Positions 35,644 through 45,057 of a DNA stretch of 54,857 bases are shown here, in pieces. The position numbers and the translations under genes are program-made. Position 1 is the first letter of the stretch. Every line of letters starts with the position of its first letter. This DNA is from CAYVGO01 sp964450725 (GTDB lineage Bacteria; Bacteroidota; Bacteroidia; Bacteroidales; UBA932). Where the stretch lies: the NCBI GenBank assembly GCA_964450725.1, contig CAYVGO010000009.1, forward strand, positions 1-54,857, in the 5' to 3' direction. Below the pieces are notes generated by a model that was not told where the DNA came from, did no database searches, and worked only from the letters and a program-made list of their open reading frames with translations.

Positions 35644-37470
35644 CTAAAAATGAGATTCTTTCAAATTACGTTCTCTGATTATGTATAAAATACTTTTTAA
35701 ATGCAATGTACTTTTTCGTACTAAAAATATTAACGCCGGATGATAAACTACCGGAAGGCGCTTAATTTCTGACAATAAAACATCATCATCTTGATAATAC
35801 TTCACCAAACCACTCACCAATTTTTGATATTGACTAATATAGTATTGAATAAAAACTTTTCGAGATTCTAAGTATTGATTTGCAATGCCGATATTTTGAA
35901 ATTCTGCGATATTGTTGTTCCATTTTCTCTTTCTATATCGCCATACCTCATTGAGTTCAATCACCAATTGCAATTGTGATACGATCTCCTGTTGATTAAG
36001 TAGAATAGGTTTTGTTGAATAAAAATCAATAACATCAATTCTTATGTGCAAATAATTGAAAAATTGTATGATTTTGTTTTTACACAATAGTTTATATTTG
36101 TAGGGTATTGAAAATGAAATTTCCTTAATTGCTTTATAATACGTAAATCCGGCGAAAATCAATGTAACTCCTGTAGAAAACCACATAGCAACAGCAACAT
36201 TCCACACACCATCTTTGGCCAATTTTTCAAAGGAAATCGAAATTACATAATAGAAAATAAAAATGACCATTGCAATAAGTAACGGTAACCCTATTCCTCC
36301 TTTGCGAATCATAGAACCGATAGGTCCTCCTATAAAGAAAAAAAGTAAACATGCTACGGCATAAGTCCACTTTCTATGCCATTCTATTTTGTAGAGATTG
36401 ATTGGACGAGAAATGTATCTGATTGCTTCAACCTGCTCCTTCCAACGATTTTCTCCTTCTTGTGCATATTGTTGTGCCATCACGCTAATTTTATGTCGCT
36501 CTGGAGGAAGAGATAAATTATAAATACTGTCATAGGGAATAGGATGGCAATAGCGAATAGAGTCTCGAAACTCAAAAGTACGTTTAAAAATAGAAGAATA
36601 TAGATAATTACGCAAAACGTCTTCGATTTTAATTTTTTCTTCTTTTTGTAGCGAGTCTGCAAAAAGTGTCAGCCCAGACATGGGTAACATTTTGTAGGAA
36701 TTTTGGAGCATATCCTCTGCAGAACGTGTGAACTCTTCCGGCATTTCAAAGGCAATATCTTGTTGTTGAAAATGTTTTTTTTGAAATGGATAACGAGGAG
36801 GTTTACGATCTTCCATGTCATCATAAGAAGAACCGCTATATAATGAAAAAATCAGGTACTTATTATTTTTTGAAAGTTTTAATTTCGCAGAATCAGAAAC
36901 AATGACAGATGTGTTTCCTTTTCTTTCGCTATGATTATAAACCTTTACATTATACATCATTCCCGTTTCCCTATTGATACTTATAATATGAATTTTCACC
37001 CCATCAATAGCTGTTTCTTCAAAAATTCCTTCTCTGAATTGCATTTCAGGACGCGCTTTTCTAACATCTGTAAGTAAGGTATAAAATTTTAAATTTACTT
37101 GAGGGAGTACGTAGTTAGAAAAAAGAAAAGTAAAAATTACTAATCCTACACAAAAAAACAAAATGGGACGCAAAATTCTTTGTAAAGAAATTCCGGAAGC
37201 TTTCATCGCTAATAATTCATTGTGTTCCGAAAAATTACCCATCGTCATTATAGAGGATAATAACGTAGAAAGCGGCAAGGAAAAGGGAATTACAGCACAA
37301 GCGCTGTAAAACAAAAGTTCCAAAATAATCAAAAAGGAAATTCCTTTACCAATAATATCATCTACATACAACCACAGAAATTGCATCACCATCACAAACA
37401 CCACCAACGAAAAGGTTAAAAAAATGGGTGGTATAAAAGCTTTGAATATAAGTCGGTGCAATTGTTTCAT
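35644..37470 (-). CDS. LptF/LptG-family LPS export permease
   Basis: A YjgP/YjgQ family membrane protein, 608 aa, the transmembrane partner of LptB in moving LPS or lipooligosaccharide from the inner membrane. The N-terminus reads RLIFKAFIPPIFLTFSLVVF (helix 1), followed by helices to about residue 125. A periplasmic beta-jellyroll-like domain follows (about 130-360), then C-terminal helices (AVACLLFFFIGGPIGSMIRKG). It is longer than E. coli LptF/G (about 360 aa), owing to a larger periplasmic region and a roughly 150-residue C-terminal cytoplasmic tail. LptF and LptG cannot be told apart here. It heads the operon with mltG. Confidence 0.88.
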   Translation of the reverse strand: MKQLHRLIFKAFIPPIFLTFSLVVFVMVMQFLWLYVDDIIGKGISFLIILELLFYSACAVIPFSLPLSTLLSSIMTMGNFSEHNELLAMKASGISLQRILRPILFFCVGLVIFTFLFSNYVLPQVNLKFYTLLTDVRKARPEMQFREGIFEETAIDGVKIHIISINRETGMMYNVKVYNHSERKGNTSVIVSDSAKLKLSKNNKYLIFSLYSGSSYDDMEDRKPPRYPFQKKHFQQQDIAFEMPEEFTRSAEDMLQNSYKMLPMSGLTLFADSLQKEEKIKIEDVLRNYLYSSIFKRTFEFRDSIRYCHPIPYDSIYNLSLPPERHKISVMAQQYAQEGENRWKEQVEAIRYISRPINLYKIEWHRKWTYAVACLLFFFIGGPIGSMIRKGGIGLPLLIAMVIFIFYYVISISFEKLAKDGVWNVAVAMWFSTGVTLIFAGFTYYKAIKEISFSIPYKYKLLCKNKIIQFFNYLHIRIDVIDFYSTKPILLNQQEIVSQLQLVIELNEVWRYRKRKWNNNIAEFQNIGIANQYLESRKVFIQYYISQYQKLVSGLVKYYQDDDVLLSEIKRLPVVYHPALIFLVRKSTLHLKSILYIIRERNLKESHF

Positions 37471-37588
37471 ACGTAAATATTTTTATCAAGACAGTATAAA
37501 ACATTGTAGATTACTTTCCAAAACGTTAATAGAAAGCATGCTAAGGTTAATTATCTCTTGTTTTGATAAACTCGTAATAGACAAATTA

Positions 37589-39181
37589 TTATTCATTATT
37601 TTCTATTGTCGCAGTAATCTTAATCTGTTGACCAGTTTGGTCATAAAAAAGATAGTCAAGCAAAGGTAAACTATTATCGGCTACAATCTTTAATGAGCAA
37701 CCGTATTTCTTAGATAACTTTCGACGTTTATTAAAAAATAGGAATCCTTTTTCATAATAGGCGGCTAAAAACGGATGTAAAGATAGTTGTAGTTCTTTTT
37801 GCTGTAATTCTTGAGAAATGTATGATAGGGTTTGCTCAATTTGATCTTCAATCAAAATAGATGGTGATATTTTTCCACTACCATTACAACTTGGGCAAGT
37901 TTCTGTCGTACTTATTACTTTGGCAGGTCTCACACGCTGACGAGTTAATTGCATTAATCCGACTTTTGACAAGGGTAAAATATTATGCTTTGCTTTATCT
38001 CGTTCCATAAATTCTACCATCTTTTCATAAATTAACTTTCGATGATTTGATGAATGCAAGTCTATAAAATCAATAACAATAATTCCTCCCATATCACGTA
38101 GTCTCAGTTGTCGTGCAATTTCTTCTGCAGCTTGTAGATTTACCTCAAATGACAACTCTTCCTGATTATCATTACTTTTAGCCAACCGAATACCACTATT
38201 AACATCAATAACATGCAAAGCCTCTGTATGTTCGATAATTAAATATGCACCTTTTTTTAAGGCTACAATACGACCAAAACTTGATTTTATCTGCCGATTT
38301 AGGTTGAAATATTCAAAAATATTTTGTCTTCCGCTGTAATAGTTGACAATATTCGATTTTTCAGGAGCAATAGTGGTTACGTATTGTTTGATTTCATGAT
38401 ATAAATCCTCTTTATTTACATGAATACGTTCAAAATCTCCTGTGAGTAAGTCTCGTAATACGGATGTTATTTTATTGACCTCATTCAACAACAAAGTGGG
38501 TTGATGAAGTTTACCGACTGAGTTGATCGAAATTTCAAAACGATGGATGAGTTCAGTCAATTCGGCATTAAGTTGTGCTACATTTTTTTGCTCACAAACT
38601 GTTCTTACAATAACTCCGAAATGCTTTGGTAAGATACTCGTAAACAGCAACTTTAAGCGTTTTTTTTCTTCTTTGTTTTGAATCCGTTGAGAGAGTGATA
38701 TTTTAGAATAAAACGGTAGTAAAATCATGTTTCTACCAGCAATCCCGATTTCACATGTCAATCGTGGCCCTTTTGTTGAAATGACTTCTTTACTCACTTG
38801 AACCAACACAAAATCACCAACTTTAAGAAAGTTTTTTATGTGTCCGTTTTTTGGTAATGTTGTATTAGAAGATGTAATGATTGATTGATAATCAACTTCT
38901 GAGAGATTATTATTTTTTCTAAGATGGTTAATTAAATTAGAAAAACATTGAAAATGTTCTCCTAAATCCAGGTAGTGCAAGAACCCCTCTTTATCTAATC
39001 CAATATCAATAAAGGCAGCATTCAAACCTGTCGCAATACGTTTTACGCGACCTAAATAAATATTACCTAAAGCGCAAGAATTGTTTAAGGATTCTTCATG
39101 AAGTTCCACCAGTGCACCATCTTCTAATAATGCAATAGAAATACGATTTTCTTGATTGTTGACAATTAATTCAGAGGTCAT
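37589..39181 (-). CDS. rng: Ribonuclease E/G family protein
   Basis: Endoribonuclease for rRNA and mRNA processing, about 530 aa, RNase G-sized without the large RNase E scaffold. The ATG at 39179-39181 gives MTSELIVNNQENRISIALLE, the usual Bacteroidota start; an upstream in-frame ATG at 39208 adds nine residues. An S1 domain lies near residues 40-110 (YLGRVKRIATGLNAAFIDIG). The catalytic Asp residues are in HVIDVNSG and IVIDFIDLHSS. The zinc-link reads TCPSCNGSGK, with the two Cys used for dimer formation. It lies downstream of bS22 and HU on the same strand, after a likely terminator. Confidence 0.94.
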   Translation of the reverse strand: MTSELIVNNQENRISIALLEDGALVELHEESLNNSCALGNIYLGRVKRIATGLNAAFIDIGLDKEGFLHYLDLGEHFQCFSNLINHLRKNNNLSEVDYQSIITSSNTTLPKNGHIKNFLKVGDFVLVQVSKEVISTKGPRLTCEIGIAGRNMILLPFYSKISLSQRIQNKEEKKRLKLLFTSILPKHFGVIVRTVCEQKNVAQLNAELTELIHRFEISINSVGKLHQPTLLLNEVNKITSVLRDLLTGDFERIHVNKEDLYHEIKQYVTTIAPEKSNIVNYYSGRQNIFEYFNLNRQIKSSFGRIVALKKGAYLIIEHTEALHVIDVNSGIRLAKSNDNQEELSFEVNLQAAEEIARQLRLRDMGGIIVIDFIDLHSSNHRKLIYEKMVEFMERDKAKHNILPLSKVGLMQLTRQRVRPAKVISTTETCPSCNGSGKISPSILIEDQIEQTLSYISQELQQKELQLSLHPFLAAYYEKGFLFFNKRRKLSKKYGCSLKIVADNSLPLLDYLFYDQTGQQIKITATIENNE

Positions 39182-39242
39182 AGGCTTAATTCTTGAGAAA
39201 GAATACATTTAACATTAAACATAGGTACATCTCTCTTTATAC

Positions 39243-39273
39243 TAAAAAACCTAAAAAGTAAATACTTCTTAGG
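39243..39273 (-). terminator. Likely terminator downstream of bS22
   Basis: CCTAAAAAGT (39250-39259) and ACTTCTTAGG (39264-39273) form a stem with one mismatch. On the minus strand it is followed by GTTTTTTAGT. Confidence 0.6.
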
Positions 39274-39319
39274 CTATTGATTTACATAAAATTAAAATCA
39301 GAGAATAACAATCATCTGA

Positions 39320-39409
39320 TTATTTTTTCTTATGTCTGTTTTTTCGTAATCTTTTTTTACGTTTATGGGTCGCCATTTTATGACGCTTTCTCTTTTTTCC
39401 GCAAGGCAT
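39320..39409 (-). CDS. bS22-like small ribosomal protein (AURKAIP1/COX24 type)
   Basis: A 29-codon gene read from ATG at 39407-39409 to TAA at 39320-39322: MPCGKKRKRHKMATHKRKKR followed by LRKNRHKKK. The composition is almost entirely Lys, Arg and His. The pattern (M-P-x-G-KKRKRHK-x-ATHKRKKR...NRHKKK) matches the tiny ribosomal protein described in Bacteroidota ribosomes and annotated as AURKAIP1/COX24-domain protein. It probably binds 16S rRNA near the decoding region, by analogy with the mitochondrial homolog. It lies between HU and rng on the same strand. Confidence 0.88.
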   Translation of the reverse strand: MPCGKKRKRHKMATHKRKKRLRKNRHKKK

Positions 39410-39438
39410 AATGATTAAATTTACTTAAATGTGAATGA

Positions 39439-39729
39439 TTATTTAATTTTGAACTTAGTTTTAATTTGCTGCTTAAATGTTTTTGCCGGCTGAAAAGCGG
39501 GAATATAATGCTCATCGACAAAAACAGTTACTTTTTTAATGATGTCTCGTGCTTTTTTGGGGGCTCTTTTTTTAACAATAAAAGAACCAAAGCCTCTCAA
39601 ATACACATTGTCTCCTGAGGCCATAGAATCTTTAACGACTCTCATGAAGCATTCTACCGTACGCAGTACATCAGTCCTGTCAATACCTGTGGTTTTTGAT
39701 ATCTTACCAACTACATCTGATTTAGTCAT
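39439..39729 (-). CDS. HU/IHF-family DNA-binding protein
   Basis: A 96-residue nucleoid protein that bends DNA as a dimer. It has the two N-terminal helices (MTKSDVVGKISKTTGIDRTD), the GFGSF turn (YLRGFGSFIVKKRAPKKARD) and the beta-arm with a Pro (HYIPAFQPAKTFKQ). Length and start are typical. The promoter TACCTTTG is at 39772. bS22 follows after 29 bp on the same strand. Confidence 0.95.
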   Translation of the reverse strand: MTKSDVVGKISKTTGIDRTDVLRTVECFMRVVKDSMASGDNVYLRGFGSFIVKKRAPKKARDIIKKVTVFVDEHYIPAFQPAKTFKQQIKTKFKIK

Positions 39730-39771
39730 ACTTTTTATGGGATTAAATAGTTACAAATTAAAGTATTGCGG

Positions 39772-39779
39772 CAAAGGTA
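39772..39779 (-). promoter_or_regulatory. -7 promoter element for the HU gene
   Basis: CAAAGGTA reads TACCTTTG on the minus strand, 43 bp upstream of the HU ATG. Confidence 0.6.
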
Positions 39780-39839
39780 CTGTTTTTCTTCCGATATAAT
39801 CTCTTTACTTGATAGTAAATAATTATATTTAACATTTAT

Positions 39840-40664
39840 TTATCTTGTTAACAGTTGACATAATTCTATTACTTCTTTTGCTTCTTTTACATCGTGCACA
39901 CGTAAGATTTTACCCCCAGATAAAATGCCAAAAGTATGGATGATTGTAGTGCCATTCAACGATTCTGCCGGTGCAATATTTAACACTTTCCATATCATGG
40001 ATTTGCGTGAAACACCCATAAGCAATGGATAATCAAATATTGTAAATGTAGGCAATTCTTGTAAATAATTAAAATTATCGTATGTACTTTTGTAAAATCC
40101 AAACCCGGGATCAATGATAATGTCTTGAACACCATTCTCTTTTAACAAATGAATGGTTGAAGATAAATTGCAAATGTGAGTGCTAATAGATACATCTTCC
40201 GTTTGGAACATTGTATCTAAACTATCACTATTCAACATTAATATATAAGGCAGTTTATACTTTCCTACAATTTCTATCATTTTAGTATCAAATTTTCCGC
40301 CGCTGATGTCATTGACAATGAATCCTCCGTAATTGGCATACATTTTTTCTATCACCGCACTTCTAAATGTATCTACAGAGATCGGAATATCAGTCATTTT
40401 TTTGATGATATTAAATGCCATATCAACTCTTTCTATTTCCTCCTTTTCCGAAATATTTGTAAAGTTAGGGCGTGTAGAAAATCCTCCTATATCAATAATA
40501 TCGACTCCATCTTGAAGCATTTTTTCAACTTGAGTCGCTATAATGTCAGGATGAAAACAACGACTACCTTGATAAAATGAATCGGGAGTGACATTAATAA
40601 TTCCCATTACTTTAGGAGAATTTATCTCCATTAACTTTCCATTTATGTTAAGGCTGTACAGCAT
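39840..40664 (-). CDS. folP: Dihydropteroate synthase
   Basis: Joins p-aminobenzoate to dihydropterin pyrophosphate in folate synthesis, the sulfonamide target; 274 aa TIM barrel. Motifs are MGIINVTPDSFYQGSR, DIIDIGGFSTRPNF (pterin/pABA loop), ISVDTFRS, FIVNDISGG, IIIDPGFGFYKS, LLMGVSRKS and the final RVHDVKEAKEVI. Short N-terminal leader MLYSLNINGKLMEINSPKV. Divergent from sdhC, with its own promoter at 40683. Confidence 0.95.
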   Translation of the reverse strand: MLYSLNINGKLMEINSPKVMGIINVTPDSFYQGSRCFHPDIIATQVEKMLQDGVDIIDIGGFSTRPNFTNISEKEEIERVDMAFNIIKKMTDIPISVDTFRSAVIEKMYANYGGFIVNDISGGKFDTKMIEIVGKYKLPYILMLNSDSLDTMFQTEDVSISTHICNLSSTIHLLKENGVQDIIIDPGFGFYKSTYDNFNYLQELPTFTIFDYPLLMGVSRKSMIWKVLNIAPAESLNGTTIIHTFGILSGGKILRVHDVKEAKEVIELCQLLTR

Positions 40665-40682
40665 AGTCTCATATTATTTTTA

Positions 40683-40690
40683 CAAAATTA
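40683..40690 (-). promoter_or_regulatory. -7 promoter element for folP
   Basis: CAAAATTA reads TAATTTTG on the minus strand, 19 bp upstream of the folP ATG. Confidence 0.5.
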
Positions 40691-40819
40691 GATTAATATT
40701 TTGGATTTACCGAAAAAAGAGAATTATCGCAAGGACTGTTTATGGAATAAAAATAGCAACACATCAATGAAAAAATACTAATTTATGTTATCAACAAAAA
40801 GATTTATTGGTGAAATGAC

Positions 40820-40827
40820 TACATTTG
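40820..40827 (+). promoter_or_regulatory. -7 promoter element for sdhCAB
   Basis: TACATTTG matches TAnnTTTG, 32 bp upstream of the sdhC ATG. Confidence 0.6.
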
Positions 40828-40858
40828 TAACCTTCTTTATTCATTAATCAAAAAATAT

Positions 40859-41515
40859 ATGTCAAACTTTTTTTCAACGTCCGTAGGGAAAAAGATTGTA
40901 ATGAGTCTTAGCGGCTTATTTCTCATTACCTTTCTTTTGTTGCACCTCAGTATCAACCTTTCCGCCTTGGCTGGTGAGGAATCTTATAATGCCGCATGCG
41001 AATTTATGGACACCAATCCATTTATTAAAATCATGGTACCTGTATTGGCTCTTGGTTTTTTAATCCACATTGTTTACGCACTTATTTTGACTCTAAAAAA
41101 TCGACAAGCACGTGGAAATCAAGGTTATGCTGTAAGTGGTAAAACCAAAACAACTTTTGCTTCACAAAACATGTTTGTTTTAGGTATTATCATTATTGGG
41201 GCTTTAGCATTACACATGACTCATTTTTGGGCAAAAATGCAGTTACAACATTTTATTGGAGGAACACCAACTGCAAGTCCGTATGCACTACTGCAACTTC
41301 AATTCTCTCAAAGTTGGATTGTTATATCTTATTTGGTGTGGTTTTTTGCGTTGTGGTTTCACCTGACTCACGGTTTCTGGAGTGCCTTTCAAACCATTGG
41401 AGCAAACAATAATTTATGGTTACCCAGACTAAAAACGATCGGTAGTATTTTAGTAACATTAGTGGTGATTGCTTATGCTATTATACCTATTTCTTTTTAT
41501 TTTCAACTCCTATAA
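40859..41515 (+). CDS. sdhC: Succinate dehydrogenase/fumarate reductase cytochrome b subunit
   Basis: Membrane anchor of a B-type complex II, 218 aa with five helices. It carries diheme b (candidate His ligands in LLLHLSINLSAL, HIVYALILTL, ALHMTHFW and WFHLTHGFWS) and the menaquinone site. The opening SNFFSTSVGKKIVMSLSGLF is typical of Bacteroidota. It is first gene of sdhCAB, with sdhA starting 14 bp on. In Bacteroidales the complex mostly reduces fumarate; direction cannot be read from sequence. Confidence 0.94.
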   Translation: MSNFFSTSVGKKIVMSLSGLFLITFLLLHLSINLSALAGEESYNAACEFMDTNPFIKIMVPVLALGFLIHIVYALILTLKNRQARGNQGYAVSGKTKTTFASQNMFVLGIIIIGALALHMTHFWAKMQLQHFIGGTPTASPYALLQLQFSQSWIVISYLVWFFALWFHLTHGFWSAFQTIGANNNLWLPRLKTIGSILVTLVVIAYAIIPISFYFQLL

Positions 41516-41529
41516 TTTAAAATAAAGAT

Positions 41530-43473
41530 ATGTCAGATAAATTAAACTCAAAAATTCCTCAGGGACCGTTAGCCCAGAAATGGACAGAACATAAGGCTCA
41601 TATTAAAGTTGTAAGTCCTGCCAATAAGAGGAAATTAGAAATAATTATTGTCGGAACCGGATTAGGCGGAGCCTCTGCCGCGGCTTCACTCGGAGCACTC
41701 GGATACAATGTTAAAATATTTTGTATCAGCGATTCTCCCCGTAGAGCACACTCTATTGCTGCTCAAGGGGGTATCAATGCCGCTAAAAATTATCAAAATG
41801 ACAATGATTCTGTTTATAGACTGTTCTATGATACTATTAAAGGTGGCGATTACCGTAGTCGGGAAGCCAATGTTTACCGACTTGCAGAAGTAAGTAATAA
41901 CATTATTGATCAATGTGTTGCCCAAGGAGTACCTTTCGCCAGAGATTATGCTGGCATGTTAGACAATCGTTCTTTTGGAGGTTCGCAAGTGAGCAGAACT
42001 TTTTACGCTCGCGGTCAAACCGGTCAACAATTATTATTAGGAGCTTATGCTGCCTTAAACCATCAAATTGCCTTAGGAAATGTTAAGTCATATACTCGCC
42101 GAGAAATGTTAGACTTGGTAAAAATTGATGGTGAAGCCAAAGGTATTATTGTTCGAAATTTAGAAACCGGAGAAATCGAAAGACATGGTGCACACGCGGT
42201 AGTGTTAGCAACGGGTGGATACGGAAATGTATTCTTCTTATCAACCAATGCCATGAACAGTAACGGCTCTGCGGCTATTCAATGTTACAAAAAAGGAGCA
42301 TTTTTCGCTAATCCTTGTTATGCACAAATCCACCCGACTTGTATTCCTGTTCACGGAGATCAGCAATCTAAACTTACTCTAATGAGTGAATCTTTGCGTA
42401 ATGACGGTCGAATTTGGGTGCCTAAAAAAATGGAAGATGTTGAAAAACTACGTAAAAAACAGATAAAGCCATCACAAATCGCCGAAGAAGATAGAGATTA
42501 TTACTTAGAACGAAGGTATCCGGCATTCGGAAACTTAGTGCCAAGAGACGTAGCCTCAAGAGCAGCAAAAGAAAGGTGTGATGCAGGGTTTGGTGTCAAT
42601 GATACAGGATTAGCTGTTTTCTTGGATTTTTCTACAGCCATTCAACGATTGGGATTACATGTTATCAAAGAACGCTACGGTAACTTGTTCCAAATGTATG
42701 AAAAAATTACAGACGTTAACCCTTACGAAGAACCAATGATGATTTACCCGGCAATCCACTATACAATGGGTGGAATTTGGGTAGATTATAATTTAATGAC
42801 GACCGTACCTGGACTTTACGCCATTGGAGAGGCAAACTTCAGTGACCATGGTGCAAACCGATTAGGAGCATCTGCATTAATGCAAGGATTGGCTGACGGT
42901 TATTTTGTTTTACCTTATACTATTGGAGATTATTTAGCCTCAAAAATCCAAGAGAAAAAGACTGACGTTAATCATCCGGAATTTGAAAAGACGGAGAAAG
43001 AAATTCGTGAAAAAATCGACAATCTCTTTTCGATTAAAGGAAAGCAAACTGTTGATTACTATCATAAAAAGTTAGGGTTAATTATGTGGGATTTTGTTGG
43101 TATGGCTCGTAATAAAGCAGGACTTGAAAAAGCATTATCAGAGTTAGAAGCATTAAAGTTAGAATTTTGGAGTAATGTCTACGTACCGGGTAAAAATGGG
43201 GAATTTAACCAAGAAGTAGAAAAGGCTTTACGTGTAGCCGACTTCTTTGAATTGGGTGAATTGATGGCTCGCGATGCTTTGAATCGGGAAGAATCTTGCG
43301 GCGGCCATTTCAGAGAAGAAATGCAGACCGAAGAGGGCGAAACATTGCGGGATGATAAAAAATTTATGTATGTGGGAGCATGGGAATATCAAGATGGCAA
43401 AACACCCAAATTGCATAAAGAACAGTTAGAGTATGAAGCCATTCAAATTGCGGCTCGTAACTATAAAGATTAA
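41530..43473 (+). CDS. sdhA: Succinate dehydrogenase/fumarate reductase flavoprotein subunit
   Basis: Catalytic FAD subunit, 647 aa, interconverting succinate and fumarate. The FAD Rossmann motif is VGTGLGGASAAASLGALG. HSIAAQGGINAAK carries the His for covalent FAD. Active-site and capping residues lie in HPTCIP, and in the FAD-contact blocks YTMGGIWVDY and NRLGASALMQGL. Length fits the B-type (Bacteroides FrdA-like) enzyme. It sits between the cytochrome and iron-sulfur genes. Confidence 0.96.
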   Translation: MSDKLNSKIPQGPLAQKWTEHKAHIKVVSPANKRKLEIIIVGTGLGGASAAASLGALGYNVKIFCISDSPRRAHSIAAQGGINAAKNYQNDNDSVYRLFYDTIKGGDYRSREANVYRLAEVSNNIIDQCVAQGVPFARDYAGMLDNRSFGGSQVSRTFYARGQTGQQLLLGAYAALNHQIALGNVKSYTRREMLDLVKIDGEAKGIIVRNLETGEIERHGAHAVVLATGGYGNVFFLSTNAMNSNGSAAIQCYKKGAFFANPCYAQIHPTCIPVHGDQQSKLTLMSESLRNDGRIWVPKKMEDVEKLRKKQIKPSQIAEEDRDYYLERRYPAFGNLVPRDVASRAAKERCDAGFGVNDTGLAVFLDFSTAIQRLGLHVIKERYGNLFQMYEKITDVNPYEEPMMIYPAIHYTMGGIWVDYNLMTTVPGLYAIGEANFSDHGANRLGASALMQGLADGYFVLPYTIGDYLASKIQEKKTDVNHPEFEKTEKEIREKIDNLFSIKGKQTVDYYHKKLGLIMWDFVGMARNKAGLEKALSELEALKLEFWSNVYVPGKNGEFNQEVEKALRVADFFELGELMARDALNREESCGGHFREEMQTEEGETLRDDKKFMYVGAWEYQDGKTPKLHKEQLEYEAIQIAARNYKD

Positions 43474-43503
43474 ATATTGATAACTACAAAACATATAGAT
43501 ATT

Positions 43504-44295
43504 ATGTCAAATAATAACGGTTTAAATTTAACTTTAAAAATATGGAGACAAGCCAGTCCGAAAGCAAAAGGTGGCTTTGAAACTTACCATATTGAAAACA
43601 TTTCTCCGGATACTTCCTTTTTAGAAATGTTAGATATTTTAAATGACCAACTCATCAGACAAGGTATTGACCCTGTGGCTGTAAATAAAGGCTGTAAAGG
43701 TCCTGTGGCTTTTGACCACGATTGCAGAGAGGGAATTTGCGGAATGTGTTCGTTGTACATCAATGGCCGTCCACACGGACCGGATGATGAGATAACAACT
43801 TGTCAATTGCACATGCGTAAGTTTTCTGACGGAGATACTATTGTTATTGAACCTTGGAGAAGTGCGGCATTTCCGGTTATTAAAGATTTGGTAGTCAACA
43901 GAGGTGCTTTTGACCAAATTTTACAAGCCGGAGGATATGTTTCCGTGACTACAGGTGGAGTTCCTGACGGTAACGCTATTCCAATTCCAAAGCCTAATGC
44001 GGATGAAAGTATGGATGCTGCTGCTTGTGTTGGCTGTGGTGCTTGTGTTGCCGCTTGTAAAAATGCTTCAGCTATGTTATTCTTGTCGGCACGCGTAAGT
44101 TCATTGGCAAAGTTACCACAAGGTAAAGTGGAAGCACACTTAAGAGTAAAAAACATGTTGAATAAAATGGACGAATTGGGATTTGGAAATTGTACGAACA
44201 CTCGTGCTTGCGAAGCGGAATGTCCTAAAGGAATCTCTATTACTCACATTGCCAGAATGAATCGAGAATTTATTAAAGCAAAAATTCGGGATTAA
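43504..44295 (+). CDS. sdhB: Succinate dehydrogenase/fumarate reductase iron-sulfur subunit
   Basis: Electron-transfer subunit with three clusters. [2Fe-2S] site: CREGICGMC with C74, C79 and C82, plus C100. [4Fe-4S] and [3Fe-4S] sites: CVGCGACVAACKNAS and NTRACEAECPKGISI. The ATG at 43504 gives MSNNNGLNLTLKIWRQ, a normal N-terminus (263 aa). A longer form from TTG at 43477 is possible but unlikely. It ends the operon at the terminator at 44324. Confidence 0.95.
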   Translation: MSNNNGLNLTLKIWRQASPKAKGGFETYHIENISPDTSFLEMLDILNDQLIRQGIDPVAVNKGCKGPVAFDHDCREGICGMCSLYINGRPHGPDDEITTCQLHMRKFSDGDTIVIEPWRSAAFPVIKDLVVNRGAFDQILQAGGYVSVTTGGVPDGNAIPIPKPNADESMDAAACVGCGACVAACKNASAMLFLSARVSSLAKLPQGKVEAHLRVKNMLNKMDELGFGNCTNTRACEAECPKGISITHIARMNREFIKAKIRD

Positions 44296-44323
44296 TTATT
44301 TACTCATTACAATGAGTAATACT

Positions 44324-44360
44324 AAAAGGGAGAGTGTCTATACAAACATTCTCCCTTTTT
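44324..44360 (+). terminator. Rho-independent terminator of sdhCAB
   Basis: AAAAGGGAGA (44324-44333) pairs with TCTCCCTTTT (44350-44359), extended by GTGT/ACAT and followed by T. A smaller hairpin, TACTCATT/AATGAGTA, precedes it at 44301-44318. Confidence 0.85.
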
Positions 44361-44442
44361 AATTTTGAGCATTTCATTAAAACTGTGATACCCAACCCTT
44401 AAATAATCCATTGTGATTTCTGAGTTTTTCTTTTAAGAACAA

Positions 44443-44919
44443 TTATTTAACTAACTCAATTCTACGTACACCGACAATCTGACCCTGTTGAAGATTATCT
44501 TCATCATAAACTACAACTCCATTAAGCCAAATCTTATCAATAATCTCATCCACTGGTTTAGGTTTTTTGACTCTAACCACTATCACATCTTTTGTGTTGT
44601 CTTTAAATTTAAGCACTGTCGTTTTTGAGCCTTCAATATTAGGCTCTATATTTAGTAGCATCTCTCCATCTGCATTTTTAACGATACTCTTACGAGATGG
44701 ACTTATACTAAAGTTGGACTCCTTATCACCCTCCATAAATACCATCTGAATGTCTTCGGCTTTTAGGTACCCGTCTGTCTTTTCATCTAATAAATTCTGT
44801 CCCGAACTATTTTTTATAGCAACAACTATATTGACTGATACTATAGGACCTTTCAACTCTTGCTCGCACGATGACAAAAGAGATAAACTCATCAATAATA
44901 AAAATACTTTTTTCATCAA
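44443..44919 (-). CDS. Lipoprotein of unknown function
   Basis: A 158-residue predicted lipoprotein: signal MMKKVFLLLMSLSLLSSC with lipobox LSSC, acylated Cys near residue 18. The mature part (VSVNIVVAIKNSSGQNLLDE, then GYLKAEDIQMVFMEGD and VIVVRVKKPKPVDEIIDKIW) looks like a beta-sandwich. Not assigned to a family with confidence. An assembly gap lies 38 bp upstream, so its promoter is not visible. Periplasmic face of a membrane inferred. Confidence 0.72.
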   Translation of the reverse strand: MMKKVFLLLMSLSLLSSCEQELKGPIVSVNIVVAIKNSSGQNLLDEKTDGYLKAEDIQMVFMEGDKESNFSISPSRKSIVKNADGEMLLNIEPNIEGSKTTVLKFKDNTKDVIVVRVKKPKPVDEIIDKIWLNGVVVYDEDNLQQGQIVGVRRIELVK

Positions 44920-44957
44920 TTAAAGTTTTTTGATTCACGTCTTTTATTTCGTGAATA

Positions 44958-45057
44958 NNNNNNNNNNNNNNNNNNNNNNNNNNNNNNNNNNNNNNNNNNN
45001 NNNNNNNNNNNNNNNNNNNNNNNNNNNNNNNNNNNNNNNNNNNNNNNNNNNNNNNNN
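44958..45057. other. Assembly gap (100 N)
   Basis: A placeholder 100-N run between the lipoprotein gene and the MFS gene. The left flank ends in the small palindrome ATTCACG...CGTGAAT. Confidence 0.98.
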
